Shown piece after piece: positions 1 through 10,557 of a stretch of 34,077 nucleotides of DNA. The stretch covers positions 1-34,077 of the forward strand of contig CALNPU010000021.1 in NCBI GenBank assembly GCA_940588625.1, in the 5' to 3' direction. The stretch comes from an uncultured Caballeronia sp. (GTDB taxonomy: Bacteria; Pseudomonadota; Gammaproteobacteria; Burkholderiales; Burkholderiaceae). The notes under the pieces are model-generated. The model made no database searches and had not been told where the DNA came from. It worked only from the letters and a program-made list of their open reading frames with translations. Positions within the stretch are counted from its first letter, which is position 1; each line of letters opens with the position of its first letter. The translations under genes were made by a program, and so were the position numbers.

Positions 1-129
1 CCGTACCGCTCTTAACTCCGGGGGGGTGTCAGCCATAGGTGCCCACCAATTTTTGAGGCGGACACCCGTGCCTCCTCAACCCGTGCTCCTCTCTCGTACC
101 GCTGCCGATAAACGCCGAAAATCGAGCAC
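1..129. other. Non-coding left edge abutting truncated livM; repeat structure
   Basis: No gene is recognisable here. The stretch replaces what should be the rest of the livM remnant that ends at 130. It contains an imperfect inverted repeat (25-34 against 57-66, GGTGTCAGCC / GGCGGACACC, 9 of 10 positions pairing) around a 22-nt loop. The 9-mer CGTACCGCT occurs twice (2-10 and 95-103), bracketing the inverted repeat. It could be the remnant of a small mobile element or simply a deletion scar. No transposase sequence is visible. Confidence 0.4.
25..66. repeat. Imperfect inverted repeat
   Basis: Arms at 25-34 and 57-66 pair at 9 of 10 positions. The loop contains a further short palindrome, GGTGCCCACC. 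There is no T-run after the second arm, so it does not look like an intrinsic terminator. It may be an insertion-sequence end or a folded scar; the family was not recognised. Confidence 0.45.
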
Positions 130-354
130 TTACGAATAAGCGCCCACACCCACGAACGCCGCTTGCCCGAAGCTCGTCATCCCGCCAATGCCCGTCAGCA
201 GCACGAGCCCGATAGCGACAATGGAATACAAACCGATGTAGTTCAGCAGCGTGATCCAGTACTCGGGCGTATGAATCGGATGCGGCAACACAGACAGCGC
301 GAATACGACCAGCAGGAATACCCAGAAAAACTTGTTTCGCATGACGAATTTCAT
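130..354 (-). pseudogene. livM: LivM-type ABC transporter permease, N-terminal remnant
   Basis: The 74 residues match the N-terminus of branched-chain amino-acid ABC permeases of the LivM type. There is a hydrophobic first helix, then the conserved segment around [20 protein letters not shown]. LivM proteins are usually about 300-350 residues, so three quarters is missing. The frame stops at 130-132, directly after the GAYS motif, where unrelated sequence begins. The start lies 4 nt after the stop of the livH remnant, which is the normal tight spacing of a liv operon. A single truncated helix pair cannot form a transport channel, so it is non-functional. Confidence 0.85.
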
Positions 355-358
355 CGCG

Positions 359-1244
359 TCACTCCTCGTCTTCGTCCGAATGCGGGCTTGCTAGACTCCG
401 CCACAGCAGCATCGGAATGATCGGCGTGAAGACGATCACCTCTTTGTACGCGCTCGCCCAGAAAGACGAATACGATTCCAGCAGCCCGACCAGGAGCGAA
501 CCCGCAGCCGCGAGCGGATAACTCACCAATCCGCCCAAGATCACGCCCACAAACCCCCTTCAAGCCGATCAGGAAACCCGAGTCGTAGTAGATGTCGTGA
601 TTGGACCACCAGGACGCCGCAAAGCGCGCCTAAGCCGGTCGCGAGTGTGAAGGGGCGGGCACCTACCGCCTGCGTCGTGCCGATGCCCACCAGGCGCGCG
701 CCAAGCCGGTTCACTGAGGTCGCGCGCAGCGCCTTCCCCGAGATTGAACGTGGCATCGGAGAAGCGGTCATGCGCGACCCCCTTCCGCGCCGAACATGAC
801 GAGGCCAAGGCCGACCATCGCGAAATGCACGGCGACCGCCACGATCAGCAGCGCGAGCGCGACCTGCACGATCATGGGCAGCGGCTGCATCAGCACGCTT
901 TGCGTCAGCGCATAGACCGCCACCGGGAACAGCAAATATTTGCCTGCCAGAACGGCAAGCGTGCGCCCTATCTGCCGGTATCGCGACGGATGCCGCAGGA
1001 TGCCCGCGATCTCCGCGACGAAGCACCCCACGCCCATAGCAATCAGCAGCCAGCACGTTGCCGGCAGCTTTTGCGCTTGCAGCGGGGCCAGTGTCAACGC
1101 ACCGTAAGCGACAAACTCGCCCTGCGGGATGAAGATGACACGCGTCACCGAAAACACGAGGACCAGCGCGAGCGCGAGCAGTGCATAGATAGCGCCCGTG
1201 GCGATGCCGTCTTGCGCGAGAATCGCTGTAATCGATAAGTCCAT
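359..1244 (-). pseudogene. livH: LivH-type ABC transporter permease, frameshifted
   Basis: Three pieces in different frames together cover a whole LivH-type permease. The N-terminal part runs from [13 protein letters not shown] at 1244 to about 770. A middle part follows, around the segment ATSVNRLGARLVGIGTTQA (about 560-770). The C-terminal part with GLVSYPLAAAGSLLVGLLES lies at 359-550. At least two frameshifts separate them. LivH and LivM form the membrane heterodimer of the branched-chain/amide amino-acid importer. Together with the livM and binding-protein remnants on either side, this is a fully inactivated operon. Confidence 0.85.
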
Positions 1245-1410
1245 ACTTCCTCCTCTTTAGGAGCATCCTGCAAGTGGGGCTGCCGGGTCAGCCCATCGAA
1301 ACATGACCCGGTGCTGCCAGAAAAACGCAGCCTCAGGCGATGGTTGAAACTCCGGAACGTTGGAACGCTAACGCGCCAAATTGCCGGCGGGCAAGCGGTC
1401 CATGGCACAG

Positions 1411-2557
1411 CTAGTCGTTCTGTAACTTCCACTTGCCGTCGACAATCTGCACCATCACGCGGGCGCACTTGTCGAGGCCGTTGTGATCGGTCGGCGTGGT
1501 GTTCATCACGCCATATGCGCGAGCGGCTAGATCCTTCACGTTTTCCAGCGCGTTATGCAGCGCTACGCGAAACGCTTCCGTACCAGGCTGAGCCGTCTTG
1601 AGCGCTTCGGGAATGGCTTGCTCCAGCATGTGACCCGCGTCCCAAGCGTGGCCGCCAAACGTGGAGACCGACCCCGCTCCGTAGGCCTTCTCATAGGCGG
1701 CCTTATAAGCCAGCGACGACTTCTTCACCGGGTGTTGCTGTCCGGGCAATTGATCCGCCACCAGGATCGGCCCCGCCGGCAGCAATTCGCCGTCGCAATC
1801 CTTGCCGCACACACGCAGGAAGTCATTGTTCGCCCCCCATGGGTCTGATAGACTTTGCCCTTGTAACGCGCTCCTTCAGCGCCTTAGCGGGCAGTGCCGA
1901 CGGCGTGCCCCGCACCGGCGATCAACACCGCATCCGGATTTGCGCTCATGGCCTTCAGCACCTGGCCGGTGACCGAGGTATCGGTACGATTAAAGTGCTC
2001 GTTCGTGACGAACTTCAGCTTATGCGCGGCAGCGGCTGCATCGAAGACGCTATACCAGCCATCGCCGTATGCATCCGCAAAACCGATAAAGCCAACCGCC
2101 TTCACGCCGTGCTTCTCCATTCCTCGGCAATCGCGTCGGCCATCAGGCTGTCGTTCTGCGGCGTCTTGAATACCTACGCGCGTTTGGCATCCATCGGTTC
2201 GACGATCATGGGCGTGGAGGTCTCCGAGGCCACGTCGATCATTGCGAGTGAATTCGGGACTACCGTGGAACCAATCAGGGCGTCGACATGATCTTCATTG
2301 GTCAGCTTTCGGGCGTTCTTGACGGCTTGCGTGGAATCGGTCGCATCGTCCAGAACGATGTATTCCATCTTCTGCCCGGCGATCTCTTTCGGCAGCAACG
2401 CAATCGTGTTCTTTTCCGGAATTCCCAGCGATGCAGCCGGGCCCGTGGCGGACAACGTCACACCTATTTTTACGTCTGCGAAAGCTTGCGTACTTATCAC
2501 TGCGGAAATGCTCGCGACAAATGCCACTGTCGAGACCCAGCGTAAAGCCAACTTCAT
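1411..2557 (-). pseudogene. Branched-chain amino-acid ABC transporter substrate-binding protein, multiply disrupted
   Basis: A periplasmic binding protein of the LivJ/HAAT type. The start at 2557 (MKLALRW) gives a typical Sec signal peptide ending near AFA, followed by DVKIGVTLSATGPAASLG, the usual mature N-terminus. The first piece ends at 2174 with TAG where a Trp codon is expected (RA-stop-VFKT). A one-base loss near 2120 then shifts the frame (AEE|MEKHG). The middle piece is 1884-2120, and further indels around 1820-1890 lead to the C-terminal piece 1411-1812, which ends in KWKLQND. The protein would be about 380 residues if repaired. It lies upstream of the livHM remnants in transcription order. 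Confidence 0.88.
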
Positions 2558-3173
2558 TGATATGTCTCGTAAATGTGTTTTGTTCACTGGAGCGATTTTA
2601 CGATTTTTATATCCCGACCACGCGGTCGGTGAATCGCGGGTGTAGCGGACAAGAACCGCGTGGGGCAAGCGTTTTGAAGGAATTTGAACGTATGAGTGGA
2701 CGCTAATGCACGCATTGAAAAATGCTCGGGAAAACCCGCATGAAAATGATTAAGTTAATGGGAATTCCCGGTGTTCGAGGGCCGCGTCTGGCCCTTTAAT
2801 TCCGGCAAAATAAATTGATCTGGTCTGGATGTAAGAATTCGTAAATGCGCGTGAATGCGGAGTACAAATAAAAAGCGCTGTTAGAATCATCCAATAGCGC
2901 TTTCGGTCGGGCACTTGATGCCTCGTTGTCTCCTCGTTCTCCACCTCAAAATTCGGGTGCAACAGAACTGAAATGGATACTAGATTGTGTAACCAATACC
3001 GACAACCTAGCATTTACCCTAGTGGTGCACGTTAGCACCTTGCACCTTTATTGGGCGCTGGTTTCTCCGTGCCATCTTAAAAACCGCGGTTAACTGCGGA
3101 AAACCATAGCTCGCAGCGGCATATGATTCGGATCGCCAACTAAATTGCGTGGATCCCGGTTGTGTGAGTGATT
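2558..3173. other. Intergenic region between two liv loci; short hairpins only
   Basis: No gene is recognised in these 616 bases. Three short dyads are visible. AGGGCC/GGCCCT at 2778-2795 is followed by TTAAT and might be a weak terminator. An 8-bp stem AAAGCGCT/AGCGCTTT lies near 2870-2903. GGTGC-N6-GCACC lies at 3024-3039. The region is more AT-rich than its neighbours. It includes the expected promoter of the binding-protein remnant, but no confident -35/-10 pair was found. Confidence 0.5.
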
Positions 3174-4154
3174 CTAGCCGCGCAACGGCTTCACCCGTGC
3201 GACGATTTCCCGCACAATCCCGCGCCGGAACAGCAGCACGCACGCAATAAAGATCAGGCCCGTCACGATCATCACCGACTCTCCTAGCGAGTTGAACCAA
3301 TCAATACCGGTGAGGGAAGACAGCGCAGTGCCAATATCGCCGAGACGATTTTCCAGCGCCACAATGATGAACGCACCGAGCAGAGGCCCAAACATGGTGC
3401 TCATGCCACCCACCAGGGTCATCAGCACGACCAGACCGGACATGGTCCAGTACGCGTCGCTAAGCGTTTCGAATCCCAGCACCAGCGTTTGAAGCGCACC
3501 TGCCAGTCCCGCCAAACCAGCCGACAACACGAACGCCAACAACTTGAAACGCGACGTGTCGTAACCCAGCGAAATAGCGCGTGGCTCGTTCTCCTTGATC
3601 GCGATCAGCACTTGCCCGAAGGGCGAGTGCACGACACCCACAATAAATCCAAACGCCAGCACCATTACCAGCACCAGCAGCACGACATAGTAGAGCGTCA
3701 GGTCGGAACTGAGGCTGATTGCGCCGAACAGCTTGCCGCGCGGCACGCCTTGCATACCATCGTCGCCATGCGTGAACGGTGCCTGCAGGAATACGAAACA
3801 GACCATCTGGGCAAGCGCCAGCGTGACCATCGCGAAGTAGATGCCCTGGCGTCGAATCGCGAACAAGCCCACGACCAGGCCAAGCAGCGTCGCCACGACC
3901 GTGCCCGCGATCACGCCGAGTTCCGGTGTAAAACCGAGCGTCTGGATGGCGTAACCGGCGGAATAACCCGCGCTGGCGAGAAACATCGCGTGGCCGAAAG
4001 AAAGCAGACCCGTGTAGCCGATCAACAAATTGAAGGCTGCCGCCAACAGCGCGAAACAGAGCACTTTCATCATGAAGACCGGGTACGCGCCAAGGAACGG
4101 CGCCGCGATCAGGCCGGCAAGCAACACGCCGTAAAGCACGTTCCTAACCATCAT
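3174..4154 (-). CDS. livM: Branched-chain amino-acid ABC transporter permease LivM
   Basis: An intact 326-residue permease of the LivM family. It is almost entirely hydrophobic, with eight or more predicted membrane helices. It carries the family segments LLIGYTGLLSFGHAMFLASAG (about residues 44-64), an IRRQGIYFAMVTLALAQM loop, and KENEPRAISLGYD near residue 190, the cytoplasmic coupling loop. Its start overlaps the livH stop by four bases (ATGA), so the two are translationally coupled. The protein would pair with LivH and two ATPases (LivG/LivF) in the inner membrane. Those partners are frameshifted, truncated or absent here, so the gene may be an orphan that has not yet decayed. Start alternatives are the tandem ATG codons at 4154 and 4151. 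Confidence 0.9.
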   Translation of the reverse strand: MMVRNVLYGVLLAGLIAAPFLGAYPVFMMKVLCFALLAAAFNLLIGYTGLLSFGHAMFLASAGYSAGYAIQTLGFTPELGVIAGTVVATLLGLVVGLFAIRRQGIYFAMVTLALAQMVCFVFLQAPFTHGDDGMQGVPRGKLFGAISLSSDLTLYYVVLLVLVMVLAFGFIVGVVHSPFGQVLIAIKENEPRAISLGYDTSRFKLLAFVLSAGLAGLAGALQTLVLGFETLSDAYWTMSGLVVLMTLVGGMSTMFGPLLGAFIIVALENRLGDIGTALSSLTGIDWFNSLGESVMIVTGLIFIACVLLFRRGIVREIVARVKPLRG

Positions 4155-5037
4155 TTTTCCTTGCCGAAAAGTCCCGCCGGGCGCACGAGCAGCACCAGCG
4201 CCATGATCACGAAAACGACGGTCGCAGAGGCTTCCCCGGATAAAACACGCGCATCAGGCCTTCAATCACGCCAAGCCCAAGACCGGTCAGGATCGATCCC
4301 ATGATCGACCCCATTCCGCCGATAACGACCACCGCGAACACGGTGATGATCATCGACTGCCCCATCAGCGGCGACACCTGGATCACGGGCGTAGCAAGCA
4401 CACCGGCGAACGTCGCGAGCGCCACGCCGAAACCATAGGTGAGCGTGACCATCAACGGTACGTTGATACCGAACGCCTCGACCATCTTCGGGTTCTCGGT
4501 GCCTGCGCGAAGATATGCGCCCAGCCGCGTTTTCTCGATCACGAACCACGTCGCAAAACACACGACCAGCGATGCCAGCACCACCCACGCGCGATAATTC
4601 GGCAGATACATGAAACCGAGATTCGTCGAGCCGGACAGCAGTTCGGGCACATCGTAGGGCTGGCCGGATGAACCGTAGATCGACCGGAATACGCCTTCGA
4701 TCACCAGCGTCAGGCCGAACGTGAGCAGCAGGCCGTACAGATGATCAAGCTTATAGAGCCAGCGCAACATCGTCCGTTCGATCACGATGCCGAACACGCC
4801 CACCACCAGCGGCGCGAACACGAGCATCGCCCAGTACGACACATTGAAATACGAAAAACCCATCCATGTGAGCATCGCGCCCAGCATGAACAACGCACCG
4901 TGGGCGAAATTGATCACGTTGAGCAGGCCGAAAATCACCGCGAGGCCAAGGCTCAGGATGGCGTAGAACGATCCGTTCACCAGCCCGAGCAGCAACTGGC
5001 TCATCATCACCGCGAGCGGAATGCCAAAAATTTCCAT
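4151..5037 (-). pseudogene. livH: LivH-type permease with C-terminal frameshift
   Basis: The first 268 or so residues, from MEIFGIPLAVMMSQ, are a normal LivH permease, with GLLNVINFAHGALFMLGAM near the N-terminus and AVVVIGGMGSIMGSILTG near the C-terminus. At 4234-4237 the run CCCC replaces the expected CC, a net +2 frame change. The annotated frame then ends at 4207 with about nine unrelated residues. In the other frame the normal tail continues (EASATVVFVIMALVLLVRP) to a TGA at 4151 that overlaps the livM start. The last membrane helix is lost unless ribosomes slip at the run. This is the least damaged of the broken liv genes, and a sequencing error in the homopolymer is possible. Confidence 0.75.
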
Positions 5038-5195
5038 TGAATCTGCCCTCAAAGTAGTTTCGACACATGCCACCCTGCCTCAAGATGAGCAGGCCGTCAT
5101 GCGTTGATCGATCATGTGGATCACGAGCGGCGCATAAGCTTCAGCGCCCTACGCGTCATACCTAAATCCGCAGTGTGCCGCTAAAACCCGACCGC

Positions 5196-6026
5196 TTACT
5201 TCCACAATGCGCAGCGCGATTCCGCCTTGGTGTCGAACGCTTCTTCGCCCGGGATAGTTGCCGTGATCTTGTAGTAGTCACAAGGTTCCTTCAATTCCGC
5301 CAGCGTATTCACTTGCATCAGATACATGTCGTGGATCATGCTTCCGTCCGCGCGGATGTAGCCGTTCTACGCGTAGAAGTTGTTGATCTTCATCTTGTGC
5401 AACTAGTCCATCACCTTGTCGCTGTCCGTCGTGCCGGCCGCTTCACCGCCTTCAGATACGTGGTGACCGCGGAGTAATCGGCTGCGTGAAAACTCGTCGG
5501 CATCTTCTTGATCAGCGCTGTGCCCAGGCACATGTCGCTGCATCTTTGTTCCAGTACCAGCACCAGGCTTTGCGTAGTTTCGAGGCCCAGGCTGTGGGGC
5601 GGCGAGGAAGATCAACAGCGCCGCGATCTTCATCGTCTTGGTGATCCCGAACTCCTTCGCGGCCTTGATCGAGTTCATCGTGTCGCCGCCTGCGTTAGCC
5701 AGGCCCAGCACCTGTGTTTTGGACCCTTGCGCCTGCAACAGGAAGGACGAGAAGTCAGAGGCCGACAACAGATAGAGCACCGCGCCAAGCACCTGGCCGC
5801 CGTTCGCCTTCACCACGTCCGATGCGTTCTTTTCCAGCGCCTTGCCGAACACGTAGTCGGCTGTCAAGAAGAACCACGTCTTACCGCCCTGCTTCGTTCA
5901 CCGCCGAGCCTGTGCCCCGTTGGCGAGCGCCATGGTGTCGTACGCGTAGTGAACACCGTGTATGGCGTGCACTGCTCGTTGGTCAAGTTGTCCGCGCCCG
6001 CACCAATGTTGATGTACGGGATATGC
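5196..6026 (-). pseudogene. ABC transporter substrate-binding protein (amide/branched-chain type), C-terminal remnant fused to livF remnant
   Basis: Recognisable pieces of a HAAT-type binding protein lie in several frames. They are GAGADNLTNEQCTPYTV (about 5975-6020), TADYVFGKALEKNASDVVKANGG followed by LYLLSASDFSSFLLQAQGSK (5600-5867), and MIHDMYLMQV near 5335. The end, KAESRCALWK, precedes TAA at 5196. The signal peptide and the first ligand-binding lobe are gone. The upstream end joins livF sequence at about 6025. At least three frameshifts and an in-frame TGA near 5910 are present. The position upstream of livHM fits an original binding-protein-livH-livM operon. It is non-functional. Confidence 0.82.
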
Positions 6027-6355
6027 TGTTCGCCGCCCGACAAACGCGTACCCTGACTGCTACGCCGCTCCTTGAGATTGGCGAACATCGAATAGATTTC
6101 ATCGATCAACATGGCGTCTTTCGCGTTACCTACGAGCGGCGGCAGAAACAGGTTCTCTTCGCACGAGAGGCTTGAAAAGATGCCGCGCTCTTCCGGGCAA
6201 TATCCCACGCCGTAGTGCGCGATCTTATGCGTCGATATGCCGACGGTTTCGTGTCCGCCAATACGAATCGATCCCGTGCGACGGCCGGTGAGGCCCATGA
6301 TGGCGCGCAGCGCTGTTGTTCGGCCTGCGCCGTTGCGCCCGAGCAGCGTGACCAC
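6027..6355 (-). pseudogene. livF: LivF-type ATP-binding protein, internal fragment
   Basis: The fragment begins inside the ATPase, just before the Walker A region ([21 protein letters not shown]). It runs through the Q-loop area and the LivF-typical [20 protein letters not shown] to the ABC signature RLSGGEQ, where it breaks off at about 6025. Walker B, the H-loop and the C-terminal half are missing. In the Walker A motif the essential Lys is Arg (GAGRTT, expected GAGKTT). A 163-codon chimeric frame (5864-6355) runs from this fragment into binding-protein sequence. The upstream end is fused to the 3' end of the GMC oxidoreductase gene. It cannot be an active ATPase. Confidence 0.85.
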
Positions 6356-6356
6356 T

Positions 6357-7953
<1,597 letters not shown>

Positions 7954-8110
7954 CTGTGTCTCCTGCCAAACCCTTCCTCTTCACCGCCGGTCGATTGGAA
8001 GCACCGAAAGCCGCCGTTCGCGCGATCCACTCTAACGCCATAGCTACTGCGAACGCAGTGCAGCAATCCAATCAGATGTCTTCAACAGCTTTTGGGGGCT
8101 AATATCAGAC

Positions 8111-9010
8111 ATGGATCTGACTCTAATCCGCGCTTTTGTCACTGTCGTCCGCGAAGGCAATCTCACGCGCGCGGTCGTGCTGTTGCATGTGTCGCAGCCC
8201 GCCGTCAGCCTGCAAATCAAGAATTTGCAGGAGACACTCGACGTAACGCTGTTTTTGCGGACGTCGCACAGCTTGATGCTCACACGTGACGGTGAAACCC
8301 TCCGTCGCACGCTGAGCATGCACTGACGATCGCAAGCGAGGTCCAGCGCGTGGCCGCCGCGCTTCGCCACGAGGTCAGCGGACGCCTGACCATTGGGACG
8401 ATCTTCGATCCCGAATTCCTCCGGCTCGGCGGCTTCTTGCGAGCACTCGTGGAAACGTACCCGCGCATTGAAACCGCGTTGCGGCACGGCATGTCGGGCT
8501 GGGTGCTCGAGCGCATCAAGACGCGCGATCTCGATGTGGGGTTTTATATCGTCGATCCGGCTCCGGACCGATTTCACGTTGTGCAATTGAAGCCGTATCT
8601 GTACCGCGTGCTGGCGCCGGCGGGCTGGAAAGAGCTCGTGAACCGGCCCGACCACCCGGAAGGCGGAGAGAATGGTTGGGTGGCGCTTGCCCAGCTGTCC
8701 TGGATCTGGACGCCTCCAGAGTCGGCGCATAACCGCTTACCCGGATCTTCGACGCCCACGGGGTCCAGCCGGTTAAAGTGGCAGAAGTGGACCAGGAACC
8801 GTCCATGCTCGATCTGGTCAAGTCGGGCGTGGGCCTGACGCTCGCTCGTGCACGATTCCATCGCACTGGCCGAAGCGCACGCGCATGCGCTGACCATAGT
8901 GGAAAGCGTCACGGTGCCTACGCAGCTTTCGTTCATCGTGCTAGCGGAGCGCCGCGAGGAGCAGGGCATCGCGGGCGTTACGTCTGATTGAAGACCAATG
9001 GGCGACCTAG
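8111..9010 (+). pseudogene. LysR-family transcriptional regulator, frameshifted
   Basis: The N-terminal winged helix is preserved: MDLTLIRAFVTVVREGNLTR, then HVSQPAVSLQIKNLQ and LFLRTSHSLMLTRDGE. A frameshift near 8320 (LS|HALTIASEVQRV) ends that frame. The effector domain continues at 8350 with RLTIGTIFDPEFLRLGGFLR. A second shift at about 8740 moves the frame to AEVDQEPSMLDLVKSGVGLT, and further shifts near 8850 lead to a natural end at TAG 9008-9010 (RLIEDQWAT). If repaired it would be a standard protein of about 300 residues. It is divergent from the broken GMC oxidoreductase, so regulator and presumed target have both been lost. Confidence 0.85.
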
Positions 9011-9115
9011 CCGAAGAAAGGCTGCGACTTGACGAAACCTAGGAATCTCCCGGTCATCAAATTTTGTTAGTTAAGGGTCGCGCATCTGACGCCCACGTGA
9101 ACAGGACACTCCAAC

Positions 9116-9634
9116 ATGGCACGCAATATCGAAATCAAGGCTCGCGCGCATCAGTTCGACCAGCTTCTGGCACGCGCAGCAGCGCGTGCCAGCGAACCGC
9201 CGATGACCTACCGCCAGCAAGATTTTTTCTACGATGTGCCGAACGGCCGCCTGAAACTACGTCAATTCGATGACAACACGCTGGCCGAACTGATTTCTAT
9301 CAACGCGATGACCGCGACGGCCCGAAGGGCTCGTACCATACTACTCACGCAGCCCGGTCACCAACCCCGAAGCCATGCACGCGCTGCCCGCCCAGGCGCT
9401 GAATACGCGCGGCATTGTGAACAAGGAGCGACGTGTCACGTCGGGCGCACGCGGATTCATCTGGACCGCGTGGACGGACTGGGCGACTTCATCGAACTGG
9501 AAGTGCTGCTTGCACCGGATGACGACGAAACCAGCGGCGAAAAGGAAGCGGAGGAATTGTTCGCGAAGCTCGGCGTGGCGGCAAGCGACCTCGTGCCGGT
9601 TGCGTATGTCGACCTGCTGAGCGAGCCGGCTTGA
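9116..9634 (+). pseudogene. CYTH-domain protein with frame-compensated, scrambled middle
   Basis: The open frame runs from a CYTH N-terminus (MARNIEIKAR, holding the ExExK signature) to a normal C-terminus (GRTRIHLDRVDGLGDFIELE, then PVAYVDLLSEPA). It looks intact at 172 residues. Residues of roughly 61-116, however, are not CYTH sequence. The expected residues lie in the other two frames: YQRDDRDGPKGS from 9298, then SPVTNPEAMHALPAQALNTR from about 9350. Three frame changes therefore add up to a multiple of three and restore the original frame. CYTH enzymes act on organic phosphates (class IV adenylate cyclase or triphosphatase). The out-of-frame stretch removes conserved strands of the tunnel fold, so activity is unlikely. 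Confidence 0.8.
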
Positions 9635-9645
9635 ACCCCGCCGGC

Positions 9646-10149
9646 TTAACCTCGCGAAGCCGGTGAATCCGGCGAACTGGCCGCGAGATGTCCCAGCGGC
9701 AGCGGTCCGTTGCACTTGAATGTGGTCAGCACGATATTGGATCGCACACTGTCTATGCCGGGAACGCGCATCAGCTTTTTCATGTCAAACGTAGACAGCG
9801 CGTTCAAATCTTGCGCGACGACTCGCAACAAATCGGCGTCGCCAACCGTTGCATGGTATTCGAGCACTTCGGGCAGCGCTTCGATCTGCTGCTAGAACTG
9901 GTCTATAACGGTATCGTCGTGATGCTTCAGCTTGAGGCTCGTGAACGCAGTCACGCCGAGCCCGAGCTTTTCGGGACGCAGCACCACGCGATACCCATCG
10001 ATCACACCGGTTGCCTCCAGGCGTTGCAAACGGCGCCCGATTTGCGACGGCGACAGCGGCACTTCCTCGCCGAGTTGTTGATGTGTCGCGCGGCCGAAAC
10101 GCTGAAGAACGTCGAGCAGCGCGAGATCGAAGTGATCGAGGTCGACCAT
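9646..10149 (-). pseudogene. Lrp/AsnC-family regulator interrupted by one stop codon
   Basis: The helix-turn-helix half ([20 protein letters not shown], then [20 protein letters not shown]) and the ligand-binding RAM half ([20 protein letters not shown], then [20 protein letters not shown]) lie in one continuous frame. They are separated by TAG at 9892-9894 ([15 protein letters not shown]), most simply a CAG-to-TAG change. Without it the protein would be about 167 residues, a normal Lrp length. The gene is divergent from phhB. Related regulators often sit divergent from aromatic amino-acid catabolic genes, so control of phenylalanine hydroxylation is a reasonable inference. Confidence 0.88.
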
Positions 10150-10247
10150 GTGGATATCCTGCGTGAAGTGCCGAAAGACGCAAGCTTACCGCGTGGCGCC
10201 CCGGCCGAATGCGCCGTTCAACCGCGCGGCGCCCCACCGCTTAAGTC

Positions 10248-10255
10248 AAGGAGGT
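10248..10255 (+). promoter_or_regulatory. Strong ribosome binding site of phhB
   Basis: AAGGAGGT lies 5 nt before ATG 10261. It decides that start over the much longer upstream open frame, which begins inside the antisense of the Lrp gene. Confidence 0.8.
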
Positions 10256-10260
10256 CCCCC

Positions 10261-10557
10261 ATGATCAAGAAATTTGCGCCTGACGAACTCCCCGAACTTC
10301 TCGACCAGTTAACGCAATGGCAGCTCAGCGCCGATAAAAGCGCAATTCAGCGAAGTTTCAAGTTCGCCGATTTCAACGAGGCGTTCGGTTTCATGACGCG
10401 CGTTGCAATAAAAGCGCAGGAAATGAATCACCATCCAGACTGGTCGAATGCGTACAACAAAGTGGACATCGCGCTCTCCACCCACACGGCGAAGGGCCTC
10501 ACGGAGCGCGATATAAAGCTCGCGAAATTCATGGATTCCATCACGCCGGCGGCCTGA
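10261..10557 (+). CDS. phhB: Pterin-4-alpha-carbinolamine dehydratase
   Basis: An intact 98-residue protein of the PCD/DCoH family. It dehydrates 4a-hydroxytetrahydrobiopterin, so that the cofactor of phenylalanine hydroxylase can be recycled. The active-site signature is present as [22 protein letters not shown] in two adjoining parts: EMNHHPDW at about residues 56-63 and KVDIALSTH at about 69-77. Length and motif are normal for bacteria. In relatives I expect phhA immediately upstream. Here only 111 bp separate phhB from the divergent Lrp remnant, and no phhA sequence is visible. A second role in cofactor metabolism could explain retention. Confidence 0.93.
   Translation: MIKKFAPDELPELLDQLTQWQLSADKSAIQRSFKFADFNEAFGFMTRVAIKAQEMNHHPDWSNAYNKVDIALSTHTAKGLTERDIKLAKFMDSITPAA

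Noticed and set aside
3024..3060. Possible NtrC-type enhancer near GCACC repeats
   Set aside because: The arms are in the wrong relative orientation and no sigma-54 -24/-12 promoter was found.
3489..4304. A 271-codon plus-strand frame over livM/livH
   Set aside because: It is a low-complexity His/Gln/Arg-rich translation typical of the antisense of hydrophobic GC-rich genes.
5864..6355. 163-codon frame as a novel gene
   Set aside because: It is a chimera of livF and binding-protein fragments created by deletion, partly out of frame.
9688..10260. Long N-terminal extension of phhB
   Set aside because: It lies antisense to the Lrp gene. The strong AAGGAGGT site and the family length fix the start at 10261.
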